A stretch of DNA of 64,000 nt from the NCBI GenBank assembly GCA_009829735.1, contig CM020619.1, forward strand, positions 17,799,816-17,863,815. Reading direction: 5' to 3'. The stretch's first letter is position 1; each line of letters opens with the position of its first letter. Positions 43,701-51,746 of the stretch are shown piece after piece. The notes below the pieces were generated by a model. The model had not been told where the DNA came from. It ran no database searches and saw only the letters and a program-made list of their open reading frames with translations. The stretch is from Pyropia yezoensis (lineage: Eukaryota; Rhodophyta; Bangiophyceae; Bangiales; Bangiaceae). Position numbers and translations under genes: made by a program.

Positions 43701-44341
43701 TCCAGACACGAGCGGATGACTTAACCGACGATGATGGAGATGACAATGACCGTCGCTTACGGCAACCTACGTATGCGGCGAATGCCTCCCCAGGCGATCT
43801 CTGCAATATCTGGGTCCCAGTCCCAGACACCGATGACGGCGGGAACAAGGACGGGAAGGGGAGTCGCTGCACCTACAGCACCGCCATTGATGCGGTGTGT
43901 GTGTGTCGTGAGGCAGTGACGACGAGCACCACCCTGCAGGGCCGTGACGCTGGCACCAGAAACTCGACGCCGCTCTGGCTTTCCGTACGGCGGACGGATG
44001 CCGACCTAGTATCCTGCGCCACCAGAATGGCCGGGCTTGTGGTCGTGACCCTGTCGATGAGCATCGTGTCTGACTGGCGCGAGTACAGTGGTCTTGGAGA
44101 ATGGATGCGCTTGCCACGTGCCGTACGGGAAAGCCTTGAGCCTCCGGCTCCGACGGAAGCGTCGTCTGTCATTGTCCCAGGCACGTCGTCGCCGGTCATG
44201 CCAGAGCCGTGGCCGAACGCACAACCTCCGCCGCCCCCCCCCCTCTGGACGTATCGGTCGAGCTGGACGAGTCCCAGTTGGGAGTCGTGCGGGCTGTCGC
44301 GGATGCTTTTGGCGGGCCCCGTGTCGGCTGTGTACTCGTGA
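40745..44341 (+). CDS. Sen1/senataxin-like protein, N-terminal part
   Basis: From ATG 40745 (MEFQGDKGHEG) the frame is open for about 1198 codons. It is mostly helical and HEAT-like (residues about 60-760), like the long N-termini of Sen1/senataxin. At residues about 783-792 is DPIEIIDDDEEE, a textbook SUMO-interaction motif, and a second candidate is SVIHLDDGEDRD. The pre-helicase stretch near residue 1105 (MSIVSDWREYSGLGEW) matches the style of sequence just before Sen1-type helicase cores. The frame then reaches a C10 run (44234-44243) and ends out of frame at 44341, while the helicase starts in the -1 frame. The two parts are almost certainly one gene of about 1725 residues. Confidence 0.65.
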   Translation: MEFQGDKGHEGSRESVRRATSTPSLVGAGGVPGTRDADAQQLDSLVADTCTTFFLGGPSPPAASLLVAVERATAVALRLIAPRKDVPVDPVVASATVLKLRALVWPAADRPDVMNIFSRALCTALHSDGGASALTLPANVVASLLSAMVLPVTHPDSWATGAQLSVLTVCAATTTATKSGLLTGTRGQRVDQQPGLPLLPRASGAGDQERQPLPTAPCIVGESVVEAVCLLLLSGLRNGALVKDYVRAGDILRFLSLTWYWGCWSSAATDALAAFLAEDASRVTDLIVARTGDSVGDSRLPHSRNGLCTDVWREVGQAMSKSMLGAQEQAARGSAARALAMVPSMHMMLSLPGVLACAPTVTHTEIPGFGSWSAAVTAYVSELLRGVTVVVNAALCNPSPEGNDEAATRLLAAVYTLTCTGLGLLLSADKSLRKDTWRLLCLLTRWCDAEASSSIDMDIVQENSNKADDERRSWSPDVLLRLCKSVVRMSAADKATVQGDQDVLIFALALDAALRLVHVAAARDVPLEEPTPLQSLAVCTAFVRSCDAFVAALPMGDAAILPSAGSRDARARLAAILARLLDEGRGRVRARTPASVIGNLRRLVLSCVRFLASEAWERPDYRAFKRPVADAWFESLPWVWCLAFGDPGSVAREVATAAELYWTAVGRRGRRETPNTLSVSRTTMAITTSRLLQTHDRGQLLAGGAALLNVLTNVQRTLFYGKISRDLRELSSAVDEIIGTVEGGPGARHRDRSGPAAARHVREHACEPVRVRTSGSGTMEDPIEIIDDDEEEGLVALPQESSSVATVHVRGLDAAQGPTAHPVRGGTVPVAGVQPLGAVGGGGSCTPQELTDVGDLPELPGHLAQRRAMGVCALVNSTSPWIPASVIHLDDGEDRDVATGSAAEWRCRVLRLVTAKANLTVSTVADEVYRENGSDRRRPDHPVSVHAPTAQLRAHYGSSLVVAATHTEAEQAETVDKLILVEEHPLQTRADDLTDDDGDDNDRRLRQPTYAANASPGDLCNIWVPVPDTDDGGNKDGKGSRCTYSTAIDAVCVCREAVTTSTTLQGRDAGTRNSTPLWLSVRRTDADLVSCATRMAGLVVVTLSMSIVSDWREYSGLGEWMRLPRAVRESLEPPAPTEASSVIVPGTSSPVMPEPWPNAQPPPPPPLWTYRSSWTSPSWESCGLSRMLLAGPVSAVYS

Positions 44342-45921
44342 CGGGTCCACCAGGCACGGGCAAGACGCGGACCATTCTGGGGGTGGCCATGGAGCTGATT
44401 CGGCGCGGCGGTGGGTGCGGCGGGGGACCGATCACGACGAGGCTCCTGCTGGTGTCGAGGACCAATGCCGCATGTGACCAGATTGTGTCGGCGCTGCTGT
44501 CTCTACACACGCTACTGGAAGTTCATGACTGGGGTCGGCGTTACCTGGAAAGCCTGTCCCAGGCGTTTGGTCCCGTGTCGGGGGCCCGGATGCCCGTGCT
44601 GTTGCGAGTCGGGCTGGCACCACCAAAGGGCGATCCGATCGCCGCCACGCACATTGACGCTGTTGTCAAGGACCTTCTACCGCGCGTCTACCCCGACGTG
44701 GTCAGGCGACAGGAGGCGGCAGCGGCGGCCCATGAGCACGTGCGCCAGAGATTGGCGGCCTCCGACTCGAATTGCCCAACCAGCGTCCGTGAAGCACAAG
44801 CGGCAGGGGACGAGCTCTTGGAGGCAACTGCGGCCGTCAAGAGATCGGTGCGGCAACTGCGTTCGCAAGTCGCTCGGGGTGCTCCCGTCGTCGTGACTAC
44901 TACCGCCACCTCGACGGGGAACGTCATCGGTAAGCTCGGCTACCACGCCATCATCGTGGACGAGGCGGCTTCGACAAGCATCCCTGCGGCCGTGTCTGCT
45001 GTCGTCCGGGCTGCCGGGGAGGGGGGCGACGACGCCGCGGGCATGACGCGCTGTGTGGTTTTTATGGGCGACCCCGCACAGTTGCCGCCGTGCAGTGGGA
45101 TCCGGTACACTGGCGACCTCCTCGCAATGGGCGACAGCGTATTTGAGCGCCTCCAACGAGACCACCCGCACCTCACCCTCACTCACCAGCATCGAATGCG
45201 ACCGATCTTTTGGACAATAGTGGGAGGCCTGTTTTACCCTTTAATCCCTGTTGGCGTCGGTATGATGGGGAACAAGGTGTCATGGGACAATGCTGCATCC
45301 CTACGGCCCGACTGGCTGGCACGCGCGTCTCGGAGGCCGCTTGAGATTACCAGCACCTCCCAGCTACCACCGCAAGATCGACAAGAGCACTTCAATCCAA
45401 ACACCAAGGCTGTTTCGAATGAGGTGGAGGTGCGCGTGGTGGAAGCCGAGCTGCGGAACGTTCTGCGTGGCTGGGCGTGCCATCCTACGGGTGACCTACG
45501 CGTACTCGTGCTGAGCCCGTACACGGCACAGCGGCGGTTGCTCGTCGAGGCTGTGCGGCGAGTGCGTGCGGCCATCCGTCACCCACAGCAGTCGCCCTAC
45601 AAGTACACTGTGGACGTGTCAACCGTGGACGGCTCCCAGGGAGCTTCCGTGGACTGTGTGTTCTTATCACTCGCCCGCTCAATCCCCGGAGACGACCGAC
45701 GGACACGGGCACGCATGATGCGCTTTACCGGGGATAGGCGCCGCATGAACGTCATGTTGTCGCGCGCAGAGGCACACCTCCACGTTGTTGGGGACATGGA
45801 CTATGTGGCACAGTCTGACACTCCGTGGGATGCGTGGTGGGCGGGAGTCTTGGGCGGTCGGTGGGGTGGAGCGGATCTCGTGCATGTGGGCAATGTACCG
45901 GCTGGGGGGAGGGCCCACTAG
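44209..45921 (+). CDS. Sen1/Upf1-type superfamily 1 helicase domain
   Basis: Frame containing all core SF1B motifs: Q-like LDESQLGVVRAV, Walker A GPPGTGKT (about 44344), Walker B VDEAAS (44956-), motif III GDPAQLPP (45067-), motif IV SPYTAQ, motif V TVDGSQGASVD (45622-) and motif VI RRMNVMLSRA (45739-). This set marks the Upf1-like family; the DEAA box and long insert between motifs Ia and II fit the Sen1/senataxin branch. Such enzymes unwind RNA:DNA hybrids and help end transcription in the nucleus. The apparent start at 44209 is only the first in-frame ATG; homology begins after the C10 run, so it belongs to the preceding frame. Confidence 0.85.
   Translation: MAERTTSAAPPPLDVSVELDESQLGVVRAVADAFGGPRVGCVLVTGPPGTGKTRTILGVAMELIRRGGGCGGGPITTRLLLVSRTNAACDQIVSALLSLHTLLEVHDWGRRYLESLSQAFGPVSGARMPVLLRVGLAPPKGDPIAATHIDAVVKDLLPRVYPDVVRRQEAAAAAHEHVRQRLAASDSNCPTSVREAQAAGDELLEATAAVKRSVRQLRSQVARGAPVVVTTTATSTGNVIGKLGYHAIIVDEAASTSIPAAVSAVVRAAGEGGDDAAGMTRCVVFMGDPAQLPPCSGIRYTGDLLAMGDSVFERLQRDHPHLTLTHQHRMRPIFWTIVGGLFYPLIPVGVGMMGNKVSWDNAASLRPDWLARASRRPLEITSTSQLPPQDRQEHFNPNTKAVSNEVEVRVVEAELRNVLRGWACHPTGDLRVLVLSPYTAQRRLLVEAVRRVRAAIRHPQQSPYKYTVDVSTVDGSQGASVDCVFLSLARSIPGDDRRTRARMMRFTGDRRRMNVMLSRAEAHLHVVGDMDYVAQSDTPWDAWWAGVLGGRWGGADLVHVGNVPAGGRAH
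44234..44243 (+). other. C10 run at frame break of Sen1-like gene
   Basis: Ten C residues where the coding frame changes from frame 2 to frame 1. The assembled run is equivalent to one base too few or two too many. Assembly error, true mutation and -1 slippage are all possible. Confidence 0.7.
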
Positions 45922-46980
45922 CAGGGGCGCCTGTCGCTGGGGTGCTTGTGACTCGGTGGCCACTGTGTTCACTGCATTGGGGGAAGGGGAGAGCTGGGAG
46001 GGTCCACGAGCTGGTTTCTTCTGCTTTGTTACTTGCCCTCTTCGCCGGCCGACTCCGATCGATTGGCTGACGATGAAAACCCCCCGCCGCTTCTCGCCGC
46101 TCTCACTCTCTCGCCGGCCCGGCACGTCCGTCGTCTTCGCGCCTCCCGCCCACCTCCCTGCGCGAATACGCTCCGCACATCTGTCGTCTTCAGGTGGGTT
46201 GTTGGAGCATCCGTGTTTTTCCCACCGCAGGCGGTCTTGTACTGGCCTCCGCGGGCCGCGCCGCCTCGGCCGTCGCCCCCGAACGGTGCTGCGGCAGGCC
46301 GCAGCGCGCGCCGCGGCGCAGCCTCGGCGCAGGCGCCCTGACGGGGTCAACTTGATGGCTCTGCCCGGTGTCGCCACGGCGTTGGCTCCCGTGGCTACCC
46401 GGGCGCCGTCACTCGCGTCCGCCGGTGGTGCACCAGCGCGCGCCAGGCAGTGGCCCAGTGGCGCCACGGGGAGTCCCGTCACGGCCTACTCGCCAGAGGA
46501 GGAAATGGGCGCTGATCCCCCCGGAAGCCGTGGCAGTCGGGTTGCTTGTGGCACTGGGGCCGCTCGTGGCCGGCGGGCGGCCGCCGGCCGGTGCGGCGTC
46601 ATGGCCGGCGGGCGGCCGCCGCCCGGTGCGGCGTCATCCATGCCCCCCACACCCCCCACGCCCCCCACGCCGGCTGCCTCAATCCCCATACAGTTGACGC
46701 TAGGAGAGCTCTCCTCGCCGACCGTTCCGTCTTTGGTCGCGCAGGCCAGATGGGGTGTGGATCAGCCTGGCTGCAGCTTGCACTGTCGCGCCATCCGGTT
46801 ATCGGGAAATATCGCCTAAACAATATGTACTCCATTTTCTGTCGTGACGGTATGTACGGCTGAGCTGTTTTTGTAGGTGCCGTCGTCACATGTGACGATG
46901 TGTGACATGTGAAAGAACTTCTGACGGACACTCTCGTTGCCTCCGCCGCCAACGCGGCCTCCGCCGTCGCCTCCGCACTG
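45922..46980. other. Intergenic region downstream of Sen1-like gene
   Basis: No supported gene. Holds the inverted copy (46222-46330) of 28085-28200, a tandem duplication of a ~50-bp GGCCGGCGGGCGGCCGCCG-type unit (about 46567-46636), and a palindrome GTCACATGTGAC near 46884. Confidence 0.4.
46222..46330 (-). repeat. Dispersed inverted repeat, right copy
   Basis: Reverse complement of about 28085-28200, roughly 110 bp with few differences. Confidence 0.75.
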
Positions 46981-47009
46981 TCAACGCCGCCGCTGGTGGC
47001 AGCGCACCC

Positions 47010-48000
47010 GCTTTCCCCGGCCGATAAAGCCCGCCACCCGCCTTGGTCGTGCACGCGCCCGCCCCCTGTTGCCACATCCCGGCCAAGGTAAGAAGAGTGG
47101 GGGGGGGGGTGGGGGGGGGGGGTAAGGAGGTGGTGGGGGAGGGTGGGAAGGTGGGTACAGGGCGGTGTGTGGGTGGGGAGGGGCGGACGAGCGCGCGGGC
47201 GTTTCGCCGGTGACGCCTTGTGCGTAGCCCGGTTGCCCCTCGTCTGCCCCTTCCCACCCGCCCACCGCGCTTGCCCACCCTTCCCCCCCTCCCCCACCGG
47301 GCTTCTTTGCCTCTCTTCCCCACCCCGTCCCCCACCCTTTCCCCGGCCGATAAAGCCCGCCACCCGCCTTGGTCGTGCACGCGCCCGCCCCCTGTTGCCA
47401 CATCCCGGCCAAGGTAAGAAGAGTGGGGGGGGGGGTGGGGGGGGGGGGGTGAGGAGGTGGTGGGGGAGGGTGGGAAGGTGGGTACAGGGCGGTGTGTGGG
47501 TGGGGAGGGGCGGACGAGCGCGCGGGCGTTTCGCCGGTGACGCCTTGTGCGTAGCCCGGTTGCCCCTCGTCTGCCCCTTCCCACCCGCCCACCGCGCTTG
47601 CCCACCCTTCCCCCCCTCCCCCACCGGGCTTCTTTGCATCTCTTCCCCACCCCGTCCCCCACCCTTTCCCCGGCCGATAAAGCCCGCCACCCGCCTTGGT
47701 CGTGCACGCGCCCGCCCCCTGTTGCCACATCCCGGTCAAGGTACGAAGAGTGGGGGGGGGGGTGGGGGGGCGGGGGTGAGGAGGTGGTAGGGGAGGGGGG
47801 GAAGGGTGGGCAAGCGCGGTGTGTGTGTGGGGAGGGGCGGACGAGCGCGCGGGCGTTTCGCCGGTGACGCCCTGTGCGTAGCCCGGTTGCCCCTCGTCTG
47901 CCCCTTCCCACCCGCCCACCGCGCTTGCCCACCCTTCCCCCCCTCCCCCACCGGGCTTCTTTGCATCTCTGTCCCACCCCACCCCCCCCCTCCCCCCACC
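47010..48000 (+). repeat. Shared module, copy C (three tandem 327-bp units)
   Basis: Units begin with CGGCCGATAAAGCCCGCC at 47018, 47344 and 47671 (period 326-327). Cores are at 47207-47249, 47534-47576 and 47861-47903; a degenerate fourth core is at about 48070-48100. Unlike copies A, B, D and E, no convincing long gene follows. Confidence 0.85.
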
Positions 48001-48131
48001 CCCCCTCCCCTCCGATCCCGGAGTTCGCGGGGGGAGGCAGACCAGAGTGGGCCTACCAGAGGTGTCGTCCTGCGCGTAGCCCGTTGGCCCCTCGTCTGTC
48101 TTTGTCCCGGGACGGGGAGGAGGGGGGGGGG

Positions 48132-48820
48132 ATGGTGAGCGCGACACGCTCGGCGGCCATGCCTAGGGCCGCTTAGGCGGCCGAGCCGGTGGCGCAGCAC
48201 CGGTGGGTGTGCCGGCTTCGGTGGCCGCACAGGCTGCCGAAAAAGCAGCCGAGAAAGCGGTCGCGCCGCACCAGTGGGTGTGCCGGTAGGTGCGCCGGTC
48301 GGGGCGCCTGTGGCCGAGCCGGTTGGTGGTCGCACGGGCGGCCGAGAGAGCGGCCGAGAGAGCTGCCGAGAGAGCGGCCGAGAGAGCGGCCGAGACAGCG
48401 GCCGAGACAGCGGCCACGCCGCACCGGTGGGCGCTCGAAACTGTACGTTACCTCAGAGGGTTCCCTTGTTGCCTGTTCCCCTGTCTGTTCCGTTGCCTCT
48501 TGTCTATAGAGGCAAAGGTGTGCCCAGCTACCCAGCCGAGCAAGGGTGCACGGCTGTTGGCCACCCCCCCCTGTACGAGCGCGCTCACTTCAGAGAACCA
48601 AGACAGTGTCCATCTAGCCCCACAGCGAAACAATAACGTCCATGTCGGGATGCATCCGCCCCGGGTCACCACTCACGCCACCAAGCTCAGCTGTCATGTG
48701 TATGTCGGATGGCATGTTGTCCATACGGGAAGACAGGCTCCCAGCGTGTACACGAGCCACATGGCCGACCTGTATGACATATACACCGTAAATATTAGTG
48801 AGGTTTCCAAGACGCATTGA
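48132..48820 (+). other. Region after copy C with 12-bp minisatellite
   Basis: An ATG at 48132 gives only 14 codons. A frame running to 48820 encodes ERAA repeats from the 12-bp unit GCCGAGAGAGCG (48340-48415) followed by ordinary sequence (for example HVYVGWHVVHTGRQ). It lacks a good ATG. It may be a later exon of a spliced gene; unproven. Confidence 0.3.
48340..48415 (+). repeat. 12-bp minisatellite
   Basis: Six tandem units of GCCGAGAGAGCG and its variant GCCGAGACAGCG. Confidence 0.8.
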
Positions 48821-49037
48821 CGGACAAGCACAGTGACAAGCGTCGGACCGCCGAGTGGGTCTCAGTAGGGGAGAATGGGGAGTGTATTGGCATTGCAGTC
48901 AGTACCCCAGGGTGGTCATCACACAAGGGGCGGTAGGGCGGTAGGAGTTGTGACCTGAGCTCGGCCGATGAGAACGGGTCCGTTCTTCCACCCCTCGTGA
49001 CAGGCAGCATGTGAAACACGTCGCCTCGCCCACTTAC

Positions 49038-49214
49038 CATAGTACTGTTGACATATACTTCCACAGCACATGGGTCCACCTTGTTCTTTGGATTCCGCAC
49101 CAGTTTCACGCGTGTACCACGTACCATACGCAGATTCCAGCTGTCGGGATAGTAGTAGCGACCCACCAGGGTCACAGTGCAGGAATCCACCAGCCCAAGG
49201 CCTGACCCAGACAT
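49038..49214 (-). CDS. HIRAN-domain exon
   Basis: From ATG 49214 (MSGSGLGLVDS) the exon encodes 59 residues ending at a strong donor, ATG|GTAAGT (49038/49037). It carries the first two thirds of a HIRAN domain: TVTLVGRYYYP, then GTRVKLVRNPKNKVDPCAVEVYV, which matches the family's hydrophobic strand plus REPxNxxDxxAI pattern. HIRAN domains bind DNA 3' ends and are found in HLTF/Rad5 repair proteins or as stand-alone proteins. The closing part must lie in a downstream exon that I could not place. The frame upstream of this ATG stays open to 49526, so translation may begin earlier. Confidence 0.6.
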
Positions 49215-49717
49215 GGTGCAGAGAAGACGACACGAGCCGGTCTCCTTGGTGATTGAGGGAAGTGCGTAGACGCGAGGTGAGCTGAGGGCGATGTGGAAAG
49301 GGTGGGCGGGGAGCCGCGGTGTACCAGCGGTCACTGCCCGACCTGCCAGCCAGCAGCGGAAGTCGTGGTGTAGTCGCGGAAGTCGTGTTGCCTCGCCGCC
49401 AGTCCCCGGCAGGTCGGCCTCTGCTCTCGCGTCTGTGGTATTTGGTGGGCGCGTGGTCTCCCCCAAAGCAAAGGAAGGACAGCAGAGGGGCTCTAGTCGG
49501 GGCCTTCTTCGTCCCCACCCCCCCACCCCCGCCTCCGCCTGTGCTCCGCCTGTGTCAGACGGTGTCGTCGCCCAAATTGCACGATTTATCCTGTGGTCTG
49601 AATTGTGAACTGGTCGCTCCGTCGCCTAATCCGTCCGCGCGATCTTGCCGACCGGAGCCGCATGACAGTTCCGTGGACGGAAGAAGAGGGACAGCCGCGG
49701 CTTCGTACGTGACTCAC

Positions 49718-49871
49718 CCTGTTGCGCCGTGATCATTACAAACCCGCAGCAGCAGGCCACCCGGGCACCGGGCACTGTGGTCCACACACGCACGGGGCCC
49801 TTGCGAGGGGCGTAAGCCATGCCATGAATTTGGGAACGGGTCGCCGGTGACGAGAGCGAAGGGGCGGACAT
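49718..49871 (-). CDS. Possible upstream exon of HIRAN gene
   Basis: ATG 49871 (MSAPSLSSPATRS) opens 51 codons ending at a strong donor, CAGG|GTGAGTC (49718/49717). Composition is normal and it points towards the HIRAN exon on the same strand about 450 bp away. I tested one acceptor candidate near 49271; its phase does not fit the HIRAN frame, so membership of the same gene is uncertain. Confidence 0.35.
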
Positions 49872-50164
49872 GGTAGTATGTGACCACGGGACGCGACAGA
49901 GTGATGCAGGGCGCGGGCGCGACAGAGTGATGCTGAGTCACATGATACAGGGGAGGCCAGCGCCTCTGCACTTGTAGCAGCCCGTCTGTCGGTGTGGGGC
50001 AGGTGTGGTGTGGTGCGGCGCAAGCGATTTCGTCCCCCACCATGCAGGCGGTGACCCAGGGGGAGAGAGGAGAGAGGGGGGGGGGGGGGGGGGGGGGTTG
50101 GGGGCCCGGGGTGTCGCCAGAAGCAGGTCTCGGGACAATGAACGACCCAGCGCAGCAGGACCGC

Positions 50165-50365
50165 GCCTTAACTTGTGAGTATGGGGCAGGACCGGGCCTT
50201 AAATTGTGGGTATGGGGCAGGACCGGGGCTTACATTGTGGGTATGGACACGTACGTCGTACGTTGCCGACCCAAAAGTTGTGGTTTGTGGGACGGTCTGT
50301 CGGGATGGTGTGCGTTAAAAGACTGGGCTTTACCGCAGAAGCAGGCTTTACCGCAGAAGCAGATG
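50165..50365 (+). repeat. Short tandem repeats
   Basis: About 2.5 units of a 31-bp repeat (containing TATGGGGCAGGACCGGG) at 50180-50245, and a duplicated GCTTTACCGCAGAAGCAG unit near 50328-50362. No gene in the surrounding 49.9-50.9 kb. Confidence 0.7.
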
Positions 50366-50879
50366 CTGTCCGTGGGCCTTGTTACCTTGTCGTTGGATGA
50401 ATCTCACATTCCACAATCTCCCGGCTGAGGCACACCCCACGCCCAGTGACAAGCGCACCTACGAGACTACGAGGAGGATTTGCACCGACTCACCACAACC
50501 CCCGTTCTGCTCTATAAATTTCAACTGGGCGGTCCTCGTAGACTCAATATTAATATCATACCGTAGTCATATCACGTTTCGGCCGGCCCGGTACTTTCCT
50601 ATTCGTACCGTGCGGCGGTCGCGGCGGTCGAGGACCGCGGGTGGTTGGCTGGGTGGGCGTGTGGGTGAGCGGGTGTGCGGGCAGGCGGACGTGCAGGCAG
50701 GCATGTGGCGGGCGGGCGGGCAGGCGGGCGCGCCGTCCCGAAGCTGCCCGCGTGGGTGCCTGTGTGCTTTTCGGTCACCATCTCCTTCATCCGCAGCCAT
50801 TGCATGGCCGCCCATTCACCACCCACAACTAACGCTTCCCAGGCACCACATGAGCTACCCGTGGTCCTGGTGGCCATGG

Positions 50880-51370
50880 ACGGACCGGTGCGCCCCTGCC
50901 CGCCTGGGGGTCGCCCTCGCACTTGGTGGTGAGCGCGGTGCGGTGTGGTGTTCCCCTGCCCGCCCGGGGGTCGCCCTCGCTCTTGGTCGCCCTCTGAGTT
51001 GGTGGTGTGGTGTGCCCCGGCCCGCCCGGGGGTCGCCCTCGCACGTGGTGGTGAGCGCGGTGCGGTGTGGTGTTCCCCTGCCCGCCCGGGGGTCGCCCTC
51101 GCTCTTGGTCGCCCTCTGAGTTGGTGGTGTGGTGTGCCCCTGCCCGCCCGGGGGTCGCCCTCGCTCTTGGTCGCCTTCTGAGTTGGTGGTGTGGTGTGCC
51201 CCTGCCCGCCCGGGGGTCGCCCTCGCTCTTGGTCGCCTTCTGAGTTGGTGGTGTGGTGTGCCCCTGCCCGCCCGGGGGTCGCCCTCGGACTTGGTGGTGT
51301 GGTGTGCCCGTACCCGACTGGGGGTCGCCCTCTGAGTTGGTGGTGTGGTGTTGTGCGGTGTGGTGCTCCC
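50880..51370 (+). repeat. 62-bp minisatellite
   Basis: Tandem and partly truncated units of a 62-bp sequence containing CCCGCCCGGGGGTCGCCCTC and GAGTTGGTGGTGTGGTGTG. Complete units start near 51129, 51191 and 51253. Because 62 is not a multiple of three, it is unlikely to be coding. Confidence 0.85.
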
Positions 51371-51384
51371 CTGTCCGCGGGTCA

Positions 51385-51600
51385 ATTTTTGCTCCATCCC
51401 CCACCCGGCTCCCCCGCCTGTCCTCAGGTCCCGGCGTACGCGGGGAGAGGCAGACGAGACTTTTCCTCCATCCCCCACCCGGTTCCCCCGCCTGTCCTCC
51501 GGGCCCGGCGGGCGCGGGGAGAGGCAGACGAGACTGGGCCTTTAACCGGTGACGCCCTCGGCGTAGCCCGGTTGCCGCTCGTCTGCCTTTCCCCCCGCTC
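51385..51600 (+). promoter_or_regulatory. Shared upstream module, copy E (diverged)
   Basis: Two ~75-bp direct repeats (CTCCATCCCCCACCCGG...GGGGAGAGGCAGACGAGAC) followed by the core CCGGTGACGCCCTCGGCGTA... at 51546-51587, which ends 160 bp before the ATG at 51747. More diverged than copies A-D, but the core order is kept. Confidence 0.5.
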
Positions 51601-51746
51601 ACCGCTGTGACCCACCTGGAGTGCTGCGAAGGTGGTGAGTGTCCCTGTCCGCCAGGCGGTCGCCCTCTGTGTCGGTGGTGCGAGGTGTGGTGCAGTAAAA
51701 CACCTGCCATCCTCGGTACATACCGACCGACTGTGTTGCTGCCATA

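Noticed and set aside
46222-46330. Conserved Arg-rich peptide shared with 28 kb as a real protein domain
   Set aside because: Both copies are the same DNA repeat; peptide similarity follows from that and composition is GC-driven.
45785-46819. 344-codon plus-strand ORF after the helicase
   Set aside because: It begins inside the helicase coding region in another frame and then runs through repeats, including the dispersed inverted repeat.
50880-51370. 62-bp tandem repeats as a CRISPR array
   Set aside because: Units are contiguous or truncated with no unique spacers, and the DNA is eukaryotic. The 27-bp and 75-bp arrays are coding minisatellites.
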